A stretch of 64,000 bases of DNA from an uncultured Paracoccaceae bacterium (GTDB taxonomy: Bacteria; Pseudomonadota; Alphaproteobacteria; Rhodobacterales; Rhodobacteraceae). The notes under the pieces were generated by a model. That model was not told the DNA's origin. It worked only from the letters and a program-made list of their open reading frames with translations, and made no database searches. Each line of letters begins with the position of its first letter. Position 1 is the first letter of the stretch. The translations under genes were made by a program, and so were the position numbers. Below, one piece after another: positions 7,837-16,934 of the stretch. Location of the stretch: positions 248,001 to 312,000 of the forward strand of contig CANNFU010000006.1 in assembly GCA_947503965.1 (NCBI GenBank), given 5' to 3'.

Positions 7837-8961
7837 ATGGCCAAAGTCTTAACAACCCACACAGGCTCTCTGCCGCGCACGCAAGAGGTCGTCGATTTCA
7901 TCTTCGCCCGCGAAAATGGTGAGGCCTATGATCAAGGCGCCTTTGATGCGGCGATGACGGCGGCAGTGTCGGAAACCGTGAAAAAACAAGTAGATGCCGG
8001 TATTGATATCGTCAGTGATGGCGAGACGTCCAAGATATCCTACGCCACGTACGTCAAGGATCGTTACACCGGTTTCGACGGCGACAGCCCTCGCAACGCG
8101 CCCGCTGACCTGAAGCAATTCCCAAGCTTTCTCAAGCGGTTAGCCGATGACGGCGGCACCCCGAAATATGCGCGCCCCATGTGCGTGGACGAAGTGAAGT
8201 CAAAAGGGCAAGGCGAACTGGAAAAGGATATCGCCAATCTCAAGGCCGCGATGGCCGAACACGGGGCGAAACGCGGCTTTATGAATGCGGCGTCCCCCGG
8301 TGTTATCTCATTGTTTTTGCAGAACGATTACTACAAAACGCGCGAGGCGTATCTGGCCGCCCTCGCCGACGCGATGAAGGCGGAATACGAGACGATCGTT
8401 TCCTCCGGCCTCGATCTGCAACTCGACTGTCCCGACCTCGCACTGTCGCGTCATATGTTGTTTAACGATTTGTCGGATGATGAATTCCTCAAAATCGCCG
8501 CCAGTCATGTGGAGGCGCTGAACCACGCGCTGGCCGACGTGCCCGAGGACAAGGTGCGCGTGCATATCTGCTGGGGCAATTACGAGGGGCCGCATGTCTG
8601 CGATATCCCGATGGCAAAGATGTTCGATACGCTGATGTCCACCAAATCGCGCTACGTGCTGTTCGAAACATCCAACCCGCGCCATGGCCACGAATGGACC
8701 GTTTTTCGTGACCGTGCGGGCGATATACCGGATGGTAAGGTTCTGGTGCCGGGGGTTGTGGACACGACCACGAATTTCGTCGAACATCCGGAACTGGTCG
8801 CGCAACGTATTGGAAGATTTGTGGAAATCGTTGGCGCGGATCGTGTGATTGCTGGCTCCGACTGCGGTTTTGGCACCTTCGCCGGCTTCGGCGCTGTCGA
8901 CCCCGAGATCGCCTATGCGAAGTTGGGCGCATTGGCCGAGGGTGCGGCACTGGCGCAGTAA
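7837..8961 (+). CDS. MetE-like zinc-dependent methyl/alkyltransferase
   Basis: 374 residues related only to the C-terminal catalytic domain of cobalamin-independent methionine synthase. It keeps the zinc-site pattern: HICWGN (His, Cys) near residue 247 and GSDCGFG (Cys) near residue 345, plus the opening TTHTGSLPR. The length and HxC...C arrangement also match epoxyalkane:coenzyme M transferase relatives. Half-length MetE-like proteins of this kind usually lack the folate-polyglutamate N-domain, so the methyl or alkyl donor is probably not methyl-tetrahydropteroyl-triglutamate. AGGAAGG lies 10 nt upstream. Context suggests thiol-dependent chemistry within the same LacI-linked locus; this is inference. 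Confidence 0.8.
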   Translation: MAKVLTTHTGSLPRTQEVVDFIFARENGEAYDQGAFDAAMTAAVSETVKKQVDAGIDIVSDGETSKISYATYVKDRYTGFDGDSPRNAPADLKQFPSFLKRLADDGGTPKYARPMCVDEVKSKGQGELEKDIANLKAAMAEHGAKRGFMNAASPGVISLFLQNDYYKTREAYLAALADAMKAEYETIVSSGLDLQLDCPDLALSRHMLFNDLSDDEFLKIAASHVEALNHALADVPEDKVRVHICWGNYEGPHVCDIPMAKMFDTLMSTKSRYVLFETSNPRHGHEWTVFRDRAGDIPDGKVLVPGVVDTTTNFVEHPELVAQRIGRFVEIVGADRVIAGSDCGFGTFAGFGAVDPEIAYAKLGALAEGAALAQ

Positions 8962-9019
8962 AATCCGGTTGGACTGACCTGCCTTTTGGCCCATGTAATG
9001 GGCTGAAAGGACCCATGAC

Positions 9020-10432
9020 ATGCTCAACCCCGTCACCGATGCCTTTGAAGCGCAATTGCGCGCGGTACTGCCCGCCGCCGCCTTCAAGGACGATATCGCC
9101 CCCTACCTGACCGAACCGCGCGGGCGCTGGGCGGGGCAGGGGCTTGTGGTGGCGCCCGGATCGACCGATGAGGTCGCAGCGGTCGTCAAGGCCTGCGTCG
9201 ACGCTCGGATTGGCATCGTGCCTTATAGTGGTGGGACGGGGTTGGTGGGTGGTCAGCTTCTGCAGGACGGCGCCGCGCCGGTTGTGTTGTCACTCGAACG
9301 GATGAACCGCATCCGCGATATCTATCCATCTGAAAACGTTCTGGTTTGTGACGCAGGCGTGATCCTGGCCGATGTGCAGAAGGCGGCCGAAGATGTGGGG
9401 CGGCTGTTTCCGCTGTCGCTTGCGTCTGAAGGATCGGCACGGATCGGCGGGCTTTTGTCCACCAATGCGGGCGGAGTGAATGTGCTGCGCTACGGAAATG
9501 CGCGCGCACAATGCCTGGGGCTGGAGGTCGTGCGCCCCGATGGGTCGGTCTGGCATGGGCTGACGCGACTGCGCAAGGACAACACGGGCTATGATCTGCG
9601 CAACCTGATGATCGGGGCGGAAGGGACGCTGGGCATCATCACCGGGGCCGCGCTGAAACTGGCCCCCCGCCCGGTTGGTGTGGGGGCCGCGATGATGGCG
9701 GTGCCTTCGCCTGCGGCCGCGCTGAACCTGCTGGCCATGGCGGGTGAGCGGATCGGCGACGGGATTTCCGCATTTGAGATCATGCATCGGCAAGGCTTTG
9801 ATTTTTTGGCAGAAGTCGGGCCAGAGGTGAAACAGCCCTTTGATAATATCCCCGAATGGTGCGTCTTGATTGACGTCGGTCTGCCAGCCGGGCTACCGCC
9901 CGAGGCGGCGCTGGAAGGGCTTTTCGAAGCGGCTTTTGAGGCCGGTCTGGTCACGGATGGCGTCATCGCGCAAAGCCATGCGCAGCGCGATGCGTTCTGG
10001 CATATCCGCGAAAGTATTCCAGAGGCGAACCGTCGGATTGGGTCGGTCAGTTCACACGATATCTCGGTCCCGCTCAGCGCAGTTCCCGAATTCATCCAGC
10101 GCGGCAAGCAGGCGCTGGCCGAAGTGGGGGCATTCCGCATCAACTGCTTTGGCCATCTGGGTGATGGCAACCTGCATTACAACGTTTTTCCCATACCTGG
10201 GCGGACCCGCGCGGATTACGAGGCAGAACGGCTGCGCGTCAAGGAAGTGGTACATGATCTGGTGGACGCAATGGACGGATCGGTGAGCGCCGAACATGGG
10301 ATCGGACGGTTGAAGGTGGACGATCTAGAACGTTATGGCGACCCCGTTAAGCTATCCATGCTGCGTGCGATCAAGGACGCGTTGGACCCGCTGGGTATCA
10401 TGAACCCCGGTGCCGTTCTGCGCCAAGTTTGA
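9020..10432 (+). CDS. FAD-binding oxidase, GlcD / D-lactate dehydrogenase family
   Basis: 470 residues. The PCMH-type FAD domain shows PYSGGTGLVGGQ near residue 72 and STNAGGVNVLRYG near residue 152; the C-terminal domain contains FGHLGDGNLHYNVF and SAEHGIGRLK, with the ending NPGAVL, all typical of flavoproteins that oxidise 2-hydroxy acids (glycolate, D-lactate, D-2-hydroxyglutarate). It lies 58 nt after the MetE-like gene with a GAAAGG ribosome site, and a hairpin follows the stop at 10442. In the scheme inferred for this locus, it could oxidise the 2-hydroxy acid made by the HisD-like enzyme to a 2-oxo acid. No GlcE or GlcF subunit gene follows. Confidence 0.9.
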   Translation: MLNPVTDAFEAQLRAVLPAAAFKDDIAPYLTEPRGRWAGQGLVVAPGSTDEVAAVVKACVDARIGIVPYSGGTGLVGGQLLQDGAAPVVLSLERMNRIRDIYPSENVLVCDAGVILADVQKAAEDVGRLFPLSLASEGSARIGGLLSTNAGGVNVLRYGNARAQCLGLEVVRPDGSVWHGLTRLRKDNTGYDLRNLMIGAEGTLGIITGAALKLAPRPVGVGAAMMAVPSPAAALNLLAMAGERIGDGISAFEIMHRQGFDFLAEVGPEVKQPFDNIPEWCVLIDVGLPAGLPPEAALEGLFEAAFEAGLVTDGVIAQSHAQRDAFWHIRESIPEANRRIGSVSSHDISVPLSAVPEFIQRGKQALAEVGAFRINCFGHLGDGNLHYNVFPIPGRTRADYEAERLRVKEVVHDLVDAMDGSVSAEHGIGRLKVDDLERYGDPVKLSMLRAIKDALDPLGIMNPGAVLRQV

Positions 10433-10441
10433 CCAAAAGGA

Positions 10442-10466
10442 GCGCCTGCGGCGCACGACATTTTTG
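10442..10466 (+). terminator. Probable terminator of the LacI-linked operon
   Basis: GCGCC-TGC-GGCGC forms a short GC-rich hairpin 9 nt after the oxidase stop, and an ATTTTT run begins about 6 nt after it. The stem is only 5 bp, so moderate confidence. Confidence 0.45.
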
Positions 10467-10506
10467 GTGTGAGGAACAACCGTTGCGCGGTGTGGAGAGT
10501 ACAGAT

Positions 10507-10539
10507 GCCTCCGGCGGGAGTTATTGGGGAAGAAAGAAG
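10507..10539 (+). repeat. Left arm of 33-bp inverted repeat
   Basis: GCCTCCGGCGGGAGTTATT followed by two variable bases and GGAAGAAAGAAG. It pairs with 10677-10709 with two mismatches. Similar GCCTCCGGCGGG-type sequences are frequent at gene ends in roseobacters (recollection, not searched). Confidence 0.75.
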
Positions 10540-10676
10540 ATGTTAACCTTGTTCTGGGACGGTCGTGATGCGGCACAGGCTGGAGAGTTGATGACCGTGA
10601 AGGGAGAAGTCGCGCGGCGTTCGGACCTCAACCAGGTCAGTCTGGACCGGACAACGGGGTCGCGCGCATCTCCTGA

Positions 10677-10709
10677 CTTCTTTCTTCCAAAATAACTCCC
10701 GCCGGAGGC
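10677..10709 (-). repeat. Right arm of 33-bp inverted repeat
   Basis: Reverse complement of 10507-10539 with two mismatches. It abuts the stop codon of apt at 10710, so on the minus strand it is the first sequence downstream of apt. The 137 bp between the arms has no supported gene. Confidence 0.75.
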
Positions 10710-11240
10710 TCAGTCGCCCTCAAATTCGCACAATGCGTGGACATTCATGTCCAACGCTTCCAGCTTCTTGCGCCCGCCCAGATCAGGCAGGTCGATGATG
10801 AAGGCGCAACCGACAACTTCGGCCCCCATCCGTTCGATCAGCTTGATCCCGGCCTCGGCCGTGCCGCCGGTGGCGAGCAGATCGTCGACCAGCAAAACCT
10901 TTTCGCCCGCTTGCAGGGCGTCGTCATGAACCTCCATGATCGCCTCGCCATATTCCAGTTTGTAGGCCTGTTCGATGGTCCTTCCGGGCAGCTTGCCCTT
11001 TTTGCGTATGGGCACAAAGCCAACGGACAATTGGTGGGCGATGGCCCCGCCAAGAATGAAGCCACGTGCCTCCAGCCCGACCACCTTGTCAATCGGTTGG
11101 CCCGCGTAGGGGTGCAGCAGCTGATCAATGGCGATGCGAAAGCCGCGCGCATCGCCAAACAACGTGGTGACATCACGAAACATGATCCCTTCGTGCGGGA
11201 AATCGGGGATGGTGCGGATATAGTCCTGGACAGTTTTCAT
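10710..11240 (-). CDS. apt: Adenine phosphoribosyltransferase
   Basis: 176 residues, the normal size of bacterial Apt. It converts adenine and PRPP to AMP in the cytoplasm. The PRPP-binding motif [17 protein letters not shown] is seen near residue 120, and the N-terminal [18 protein letters not shown] and [11 protein letters not shown] segments are diagnostic. Start at 11240 ([12 protein letters not shown]) fits the family; 17 upstream codons are also open. It follows mtnP by only 10 nt, forming a salvage operon in which the adenine released from methylthioadenosine is recycled. Confidence 0.97.
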   Translation of the reverse strand: MKTVQDYIRTIPDFPHEGIMFRDVTTLFGDARGFRIAIDQLLHPYAGQPIDKVVGLEARGFILGGAIAHQLSVGFVPIRKKGKLPGRTIEQAYKLEYGEAIMEVHDDALQAGEKVLLVDDLLATGGTAEAGIKLIERMGAEVVGCAFIIDLPDLGGRKKLEALDMNVHALCEFEGD

Positions 11241-11250
11241 GGATACTCTT

Positions 11251-12117
11251 TCAAAGAACGCGTCCGGCGACGGCGTCGAGTTTGGCAATCAGTGCGGGGT
11301 CCCGTTTTTCAGGGGCGGTCATCAGGGCGTATTCCAGCGCGCGGTCGCACCCGTGCGGGCAGGGTGCGCGGTCTGGCCCGAGAAGTGCGGGCAGGCGGCT
11401 GACGAGGTCCTGCGCCTTGGTCCCGTTGCCCTGCAGTATCTTGATCACATCGCTGACATCGACAGCCCCATGATCGGGGTGCCAACTGTCGTAATCGGTG
11501 ACCATCGCGATGGAGGCATAGCAAATCTCGGCTTCGCGGGCGAGTTTTGCCTCGGGCATATTCGTCATGCCGATCACATGACAGCCCCATTCGCGGTAGA
11601 GCTTGCTTTCGGCCATGGACGAAAACTGCGGGCCTTCCATAGCCAGGTAGGTGCCGCCCCGGTGGATCGTGATCCCTGCCTCGCGTCCGGCGGTTTCGCA
11701 GGCGTCTGACAGCCGTTCGCAGGTCGGATGGGCCACGCTGACATGGGCCACACAGCCCGTGCCGAAGAATGATTTTTCACGGGCGAAGGTGCGGTCGATG
11801 AACTGATCGACGATGACGAAATCACCCGGTGCCATGTCCTCGCGAAACGATCCGCAGGCGCTGACGCTGATGATATCGGTCACACCCAGGCGCTTCATCG
11901 CGTCGATATTGGCGCGGTAGGGGACGGTCGTCGGCGAATGCACATGCCCACGCCCGTGCCGGGGCAGGAAGGTCATAGCGACGCCGTTCAGCGTACCGGT
12001 CAGGATCGCGTCCGACGGCGTGCCCCAGGGGCTGTCCTGTTTGATCCATTGCGCATCCTCTAACCCATCCATGTTGTAGATGCCGGATCCGCCGATAATT
12101 CCGATTTTTGTTTGCAT
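11251..12117 (-). CDS. mtnP: S-methyl-5'-thioadenosine phosphorylase
   Basis: 288 residues of the PNP/MTAP family. It phosphorolyses 5'-methylthioadenosine from polyamine and quorum-signal synthesis to adenine and 5-methylthioribose-1-phosphate. Visible motifs: [17 protein letters not shown] at the start, [12 protein letters not shown] phosphate site, [19 protein letters not shown] and [14 protein letters not shown], all MTAP-type. It is the first gene of a two-gene unit with apt on the minus strand and diverges from a SulP transporter gene 174 bp away. Confidence 0.96.
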   Translation of the reverse strand: MQTKIGIIGGSGIYNMDGLEDAQWIKQDSPWGTPSDAILTGTLNGVAMTFLPRHGRGHVHSPTTVPYRANIDAMKRLGVTDIISVSACGSFREDMAPGDFVIVDQFIDRTFAREKSFFGTGCVAHVSVAHPTCERLSDACETAGREAGITIHRGGTYLAMEGPQFSSMAESKLYREWGCHVIGMTNMPEAKLAREAEICYASIAMVTDYDSWHPDHGAVDVSDVIKILQGNGTKAQDLVSRLPALLGPDRAPCPHGCDRALEYALMTAPEKRDPALIAKLDAVAGRVL

Positions 12118-12291
12118 GCGCTATCCCGAATGAACCTGCTGCAAGGACACTGGAGCGGAATGAATGAAATGTGAAGCCCGCGTGCAGTGACGTTGCTGCA
12201 ACAAGGCTAAATGGCACGGAAAGGAGGGGTGACAAGCCAAGGCAGGTCGTTTACGGCAGCGCTAACACCTCCAGATTTGACAGGAACTTTT

Positions 12292-13917
12292 ATGGCCCGC
12301 GCGTTATTGGCGAGTTTCGCCGACAGTTTATCGCTTCGTGATCCTGATGCCCCGCTCACGCCGGGGCAATTGCGGATAGAAGTATTGTCGGGCCTTACCG
12401 TGGCTTTGGCGCTGGTGCCCGAGGCTGTCGCTTTTGCTTTTGTCGCCGGGGTTGAGCCGCTGGTCGGTCTTTATGCAGCATTCATCGTGGGCCTGATCAC
12501 GGCGCTGTTTGGTGGCCGTCCTGGGATGATTTCGGGTGCAACTGGCGCTTTGGCTGTTGTCATGGTCAGCCTCGTGGCCCAGCACGGGGTTGAGTACCTG
12601 TTCGCAACGGTTGTCCTGATGGGGTTGATCCAGATTATTGTTGGGATCATGCGGTGGGGCAAGTTCATCCGGCTTGTGCCGCATCCGGTCATGCTGGGCT
12701 TTGTGAACGGTTTGGCGATTGTGATTTTTCTGGCCCAACTGGGCCAGTTTCAGGTGCCCGGCACAGCCCATGGTGGCGGCGGGCATGGCATGGCCAATGG
12801 GGAATGGCTGTCCGGTGCGCCCTTGTATCTGATGCTGGGTCTTGTTGCGTTGACGATGGTGATCATCTGGGTAATGCCGAAGATCACCAACGCCATCCCT
12901 GCGCCGTTGGCGGGCATCGGGATTGTGGCTGCAATCGTGATTGGTCTGGGGCTGGATGTGCCGCTCGTGGGTGATCTGGCGAGCATTGAGGGTGGTTTGC
13001 CTCCCTTCCATATCCCGATGGTGCCGCTGACCTGGGAAACGTTTGAGATTATTTTGCCCTATGCACTGATACTGGCTGCAATTGGCCTGATCGAAAGCCT
13101 TTTGACCCTGAACCTGGTCGGCGAAATGACGGGCAAGCGGGGTGGGGCAAGCCAGGAATGTCTGGCCCAAGGGGCGGCCAACACAGTCACCGGCTTCTTT
13201 GGCGGCATGGGTGGCTGTGCCATGATCGGCCAGTCGATGATCAACGTGAAATCCGGCGGGCGCACCCGTGTGGCGGGCGTGGCAGCAGCGCTGTTTCTGT
13301 TGGCCTTCATTCTGTTTGCAAGCGGGTTGATTGGTCAGATTCCGCTGGCCGCACTTGTGGGCGTGATGTTCATGGTGGTGATCGGCACCTTTGCTTGGAA
13401 TTCACTGCGTATCCTGCGCAAGGTGCCGCGCACGGATGCGTTTGTGACGATCCTTGTGACCATCGTGACAGTAGCGACCGACCTTGCAACGGCGGTGGTC
13501 GTTGGGGTTATCGTTTCGGCCCTCGCCTATGCCTGGAGCAACGCAACCCGCATTCACGCCATCAAACGCGAAAGCCGCACCGCAGCCGGGGCGCAGGTTT
13601 ACGAAATTCAAGGTCCGCTTTTCTTTGGCTCCGCCGATGGTTTCATGGAGATTTTCGACATCGAAGCCGATCCTGACGTGGTGATTGTGGATTTTGCGGC
13701 CAGCCGTGTCGCGGACCAGTCCGCACTGCAGGCGATCGAGGCGGTGGCCCAGAAATATCAGGATGCGGGCAAGGAAATCCAGCTACGCCATCTGAGCCGC
13801 GATTGCCATCAGTTGCTATCAAAGGCGGGGCATCTGATGGTCGATAGCGATGATGATCCCGATTACGCGCTCGCGGTCGATTACAGTGTGAAAACGGGGA
13901 TTATCGGCGGGCACTGA
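12292..13917 (+). CDS. SulP-family anion transporter with STAS domain
   Basis: 541 residues. About 10-12 hydrophobic segments span residues 25-400, including the SulP pattern EVLSGLTVALALVPEAVAFAFVAGV and GLYAAF, and NVKSGGRTRVAGV. A STAS domain follows (about 430-530; YEIQGPLFFGSADGF and VIVDFAASRVADQSALQAIE). Members carry sulfate, bicarbonate, or dicarboxylate. AGGAA precedes the ATG at 12292; the frame is open upstream but the extension has no family match. It stands alone between the mtnP promoter and an exchanger gene, so the substrate is not shown by context. Confidence 0.92.
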   Translation: MARALLASFADSLSLRDPDAPLTPGQLRIEVLSGLTVALALVPEAVAFAFVAGVEPLVGLYAAFIVGLITALFGGRPGMISGATGALAVVMVSLVAQHGVEYLFATVVLMGLIQIIVGIMRWGKFIRLVPHPVMLGFVNGLAIVIFLAQLGQFQVPGTAHGGGGHGMANGEWLSGAPLYLMLGLVALTMVIIWVMPKITNAIPAPLAGIGIVAAIVIGLGLDVPLVGDLASIEGGLPPFHIPMVPLTWETFEIILPYALILAAIGLIESLLTLNLVGEMTGKRGGASQECLAQGAANTVTGFFGGMGGCAMIGQSMINVKSGGRTRVAGVAAALFLLAFILFASGLIGQIPLAALVGVMFMVVIGTFAWNSLRILRKVPRTDAFVTILVTIVTVATDLATAVVVGVIVSALAYAWSNATRIHAIKRESRTAAGAQVYEIQGPLFFGSADGFMEIFDIEADPDVVIVDFAASRVADQSALQAIEAVAQKYQDAGKEIQLRHLSRDCHQLLSKAGHLMVDSDDDPDYALAVDYSVKTGIIGGH

Positions 13918-14016
13918 CCCCTTGCAAGCGGGCATTGTACCACCCATTTTCATTTGGCGCCCGAATGGCCGACGGCGCGGCAATGGTGCCGGTTGGGCTT
14001 TTGGGATAATGCCCGC

Positions 14017-14943
14017 ATGTTGATTGATCTTTTGCTGGTTGCAGGCGGGCTGATCGCGTTGTTGTTTGGGGGCGAGGCGTTGGTGCGCGGGGCAGTCATT
14101 GTCGCCAGTCGGGCGGGGCTGTCGCCCTTCGTGATCGGTTTGACATTGGTAGGGTTCGGCACATCGACGCCCGAGCTGATGACCAGCCTGATTGCCGCGT
14201 CAGAGGGGCTGCCCGGCATTGCACTCGGCAATGTGATTGGCAGCAATATCGCCAATATCCTGTTGATCCTCGGCGTATCTGCCGCGATTGCGCCGGTGGC
14301 AGCAGGCGCCGTGACCGGACGCGACGGCTTGGTGATGATCGGCGTGTCGGTCTTGTGTATCGCCCTGGTATTGATGGGTGATATCGGGCGCATGGCCGGT
14401 CTGATCTGTGTCAGCTTGCTGGTCGCATATCTGGTGATGACCTTGCGCGCGGGCGACGGTGGCACGGAACATGAAGCCCCCATTGGCCAACCTGTCTGGC
14501 AGGGGGTGGCGTTCTTTGTTGCCGGTCTGGTCGGCGTTGTTCTGGGAGCCGGGTGGCTGGTGGACGGGGCAAGTGCGATTGCCCGGTCCTTTGCCATTTC
14601 GGATGCGGTGATCGGTTTGACGATTGTTGCGGTTGGCACGTCGCTGCCGGAACTGGTGACCAGTGTTCTGGCCGCCCGAAAGGGGCAGGGCGGTATTGCC
14701 GTAGGCAACGTAATTGGTTCCAATATCTTTAACGTGCTGGGTATTCTCGGCATCACCGTGCTGGTGCAACCGCTTGCCGTACCTGCCGAAATGACAGGGT
14801 TGAGCCTTTGGGTCTTTGGTATTGCCGCCATCGCACCATTGATCCTGATGCGGGTCTTTGGCGTGTTGGGACGTGTCAGCGGGCTGGCTTTGGTGATTGG
14901 CTATGCCGCTTATACCACCGTCTTAGTCGTCGGGGCGTTGTAG
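14017..14943 (+). CDS. Calcium/sodium:cation antiporter (CaCA family, YrbG-like)
   Basis: 308 residues with 10 predicted membrane helices in two inverted halves. Both alpha repeats are clear: [12 protein letters not shown] with [16 protein letters not shown] in the first half, and [12 protein letters not shown] with [16 protein letters not shown] in the second. These carry the acidic and polar residues that bind Ca2+ or Na+. A charged loop (DGGTEHEAP) separates the halves. Start at 14017 is the first ATG that leads directly into the first helix. The last 21 bp overlap the 3' end of the flavin reductase gene on the other strand. Confidence 0.93.
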   Translation: MLIDLLLVAGGLIALLFGGEALVRGAVIVASRAGLSPFVIGLTLVGFGTSTPELMTSLIAASEGLPGIALGNVIGSNIANILLILGVSAAIAPVAAGAVTGRDGLVMIGVSVLCIALVLMGDIGRMAGLICVSLLVAYLVMTLRAGDGGTEHEAPIGQPVWQGVAFFVAGLVGVVLGAGWLVDGASAIARSFAISDAVIGLTIVAVGTSLPELVTSVLAARKGQGGIAVGNVIGSNIFNVLGILGITVLVQPLAVPAEMTGLSLWVFGIAAIAPLILMRVFGVLGRVSGLALVIGYAAYTTVLVVGAL

Positions 14944-15528
14944 GCTGAACACCTCTCGGATGACCGAATAGTCACGATAGCCCAGCCGCGTCAGCGGGTT
15001 AAAGCTGGTCACATCGAACTTGCCGTCGACAATGCAATTGTCGCGCAGATGCACGCCGGTCACTTCGCCAAAGACGACGAAATTTGCGTCGCCGGGCAGT
15101 TGCAGAATTTGGGTTAGCTTGCATTCCAACGTAGCGGGGGCGTTGGCCACGCGCGGGCAGTTGATCGTCTGACACTGCGCCTTTTCGACACCGGCAAGGG
15201 CGAATTCGTCGGTGGATCGCTCCCACGGGCCGGAGGTCTGGTTCATGATATCGCGGGCGGCATATTCCACGATGTTAATCGCGAAGACGCCGGTGTCGCG
15301 GATGTTGGCCACGCTGTCCTTTGTGTCGCCCCGGTCCGGCTTGGCGCTGGTCGAGGCAAACATCACCTGCGGCGGGACATAGGCCACGGCGTTGAAAAAG
15401 GAATAGGGGGCAAGGTTGTCCTGCCCGTCAGCGCCGCGTGTGGCAACCCACGCGATGGGGCGGGGCGATACAACCGCGTTGAATGGATTGTGGGGCAGGC
15501 CGTGCCCGTTTTTCGGCTCATAGAACAT
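14923..15528 (-). CDS. Flavin reductase-like (DIM6/NTAB) family protein
   Basis: 201 residues. The sequence matches FMN-binding flavin reductase-like proteins with the split-barrel fold: [31 protein letters not shown] near residue 25, [18 protein letters not shown], and [19 protein letters not shown]. Members are reductases, decarboxylase-type FMN binders or unassigned. Start at 15528 ([10 protein letters not shown]) is chosen by family length; upstream codons are open to 15597. Divergent from a GNAT gene and tail-overlapping the exchanger gene by 21 bp. Confidence 0.88.
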   Translation of the reverse strand: MFYEPKNGHGLPHNPFNAVVSPRPIAWVATRGADGQDNLAPYSFFNAVAYVPPQVMFASTSAKPDRGDTKDSVANIRDTGVFAINIVEYAARDIMNQTSGPWERSTDEFALAGVEKAQCQTINCPRVANAPATLECKLTQILQLPGDANFVVFGEVTGVHLRDNCIVDGKFDVTSFNPLTRLGYRDYSVIREVFSLQRPDD

Positions 15529-15598
15529 TGTGCAGTCTTTTCGTTCGGTTTTCCAAGGGGTAGCGTCAGCCAAAGCCTTTGGCCAGACGAAAGACAAG

Positions 15599-16099
15599 AT
15601 GCAACAAATCGCAATGACGCTGGCCGAGGAAACGGCGAATGACTGGTGGGAGGTTGAGGCGCTGTATGACCTTTGCTTTGCGCCGGGGCGATCTGCCTTG
15701 TCATCCTATCGCCTGCGTGACGGGGTTGATCCAATCAAAGAGCTTTGCCTGACAGCGCGTGATCCAGACGGGATACTCGCCGGGGCCGTGCGCAATTGGC
15801 CGGTGCGTATCGGTGATGCCATGGTGGTGCTTCTGGGGCCCATCGCCATTCACCCGACACGACAGGGCGAGGGCCTTGCCGCGCTGCTGATCAGCCGGTG
15901 TCTGGAGCTTGCACGCGGGACTGGATGGCAGCGGATCATGCTGGTCGGGGATTTGCCATATTACGGGCGGTACGGTTTTGAAAAGCTGGAAAACATCCAA
16001 ATGCCCCCACCCACAAACCCCGATCGCGTGCTGGGTATAGCCCTGCAAGACGGCGCCTGGGCAGGTATTGCGGGCACCGTTACCGCCATGTCCGATTGA
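15599..16099 (+). CDS. GNAT-family N-acetyltransferase (YhbS-like)
   Basis: 166 residues. The acetyl-CoA motif A is visible as LLGPIAIHPTRQGEGLAALLI with RQGEGLA as the pyrophosphate loop, then MLVGDLPYYGRYGFEKLE, the YxRFGF-type element of the YhbS group. The acceptor is unknown. An ATG at 15614 is an alternative start; 15599 keeps a few more residues before the WWEVEALYDLCF helix. Nothing in the neighbourhood identifies the target. Confidence 0.85.
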   Translation: MQQIAMTLAEETANDWWEVEALYDLCFAPGRSALSSYRLRDGVDPIKELCLTARDPDGILAGAVRNWPVRIGDAMVVLLGPIAIHPTRQGEGLAALLISRCLELARGTGWQRIMLVGDLPYYGRYGFEKLENIQMPPPTNPDRVLGIALQDGAWAGIAGTVTAMSD

Positions 16100-16130
16100 A
16101 ATGGGATGATTTGTTCCCCATTTATGTCTT

Positions 16131-16934
16131 ATGAGCGATCAAGATATAGTCATGCAAGACGCTAACCCCGCTGATCCCCCAGCTCCTTTGACGGATGACG
16201 CGCGGGATGAGATTGCCGCGATGGCCGACCGCCAGCGCAGGGCGAATGGTCTGCTGATGAAGGCGATCAACTTTGTCGGTGCGCAGGTTGACGATGGTCT
16301 GAAACTGCTTCCCCAGGGAACGCGATCCCAGATTGATCAGGTGGCACGCGCGGCCTTGCAGCAGAGTTTTGACGTGGCGAGCAGGTCCAGAACCGGGATG
16401 GGCAAAAACTTTGGCTCTGACCGTGTGCATAAAATCATGGGAACCGTTTCCGGTGCGGTTGGTGGCTTTGGCGGTTTGCCGACCGCAATTGCGGAACTGC
16501 CGGTGGCGACCACGGTGATCTTTCGGGCCGTTCACCATGTGGCCACGGAATATGGTGAAGACCCCGACGCACCCGAAACACGTATGGAATGCCTTGCGGT
16601 TTTCGGGGCAGGTGGTCCGGGTACCGAGGATGATGGCGTCGATACCGCCTTTATCGGCGCACGGTTAAGCATCTCGGGCGCTGCGGTGAATGGGTTAATC
16701 AGCAAAGTCGCCCCTCGATTTGCGGCCGTTTTGTCACAAAAGCTGGCGACGCAGGCCGTGCCGGTACTGGGTGCTGCAGCAGGGGCTGGGACGAATTACG
16801 CCTTTGTTGATTATTACGTCTCAATGGCGCATGTGCATTTCGGATTGCGACGCCTTGCGCGCATCTATGGCGAGGATGCTGTGCTGAACGAATTTCACAG
16901 GGTGCTTGCCGCAGGCAAATTGCCTCAGACCTGA
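16131..16934 (+). CDS. EcsC-family protein
   Basis: 267 residues. The segment KIMGTVSGAVGGFGGLPTAIAELPVATTVIFRAVHHVATEYG, seen here in parts around residues 100-150, and the later AAAGAGTNYAFVDYYVSMAHVHFGLRRL are characteristic of EcsC proteins, which have amphipathic or hydrophobic stretches and are named after a Bacillus gene linked to an ABC exporter. No ABC genes lie near here, so the role is unknown. The last 10 bp overlap the ptsP 3' end on the minus strand. Confidence 0.85.
   Translation: MSDQDIVMQDANPADPPAPLTDDARDEIAAMADRQRRANGLLMKAINFVGAQVDDGLKLLPQGTRSQIDQVARAALQQSFDVASRSRTGMGKNFGSDRVHKIMGTVSGAVGGFGGLPTAIAELPVATTVIFRAVHHVATEYGEDPDAPETRMECLAVFGAGGPGTEDDGVDTAFIGARLSISGAAVNGLISKVAPRFAAVLSQKLATQAVPVLGAAAGAGTNYAFVDYYVSMAHVHFGLRRLARIYGEDAVLNEFHRVLAAGKLPQT

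Noticed and set aside
10429..10695. 88-codon + strand frame after the FAD oxidase
   Set aside because: It runs through the hairpin at 10442 and both arms of the inverted repeat, overlaps the oxidase stop, and resembles no protein.
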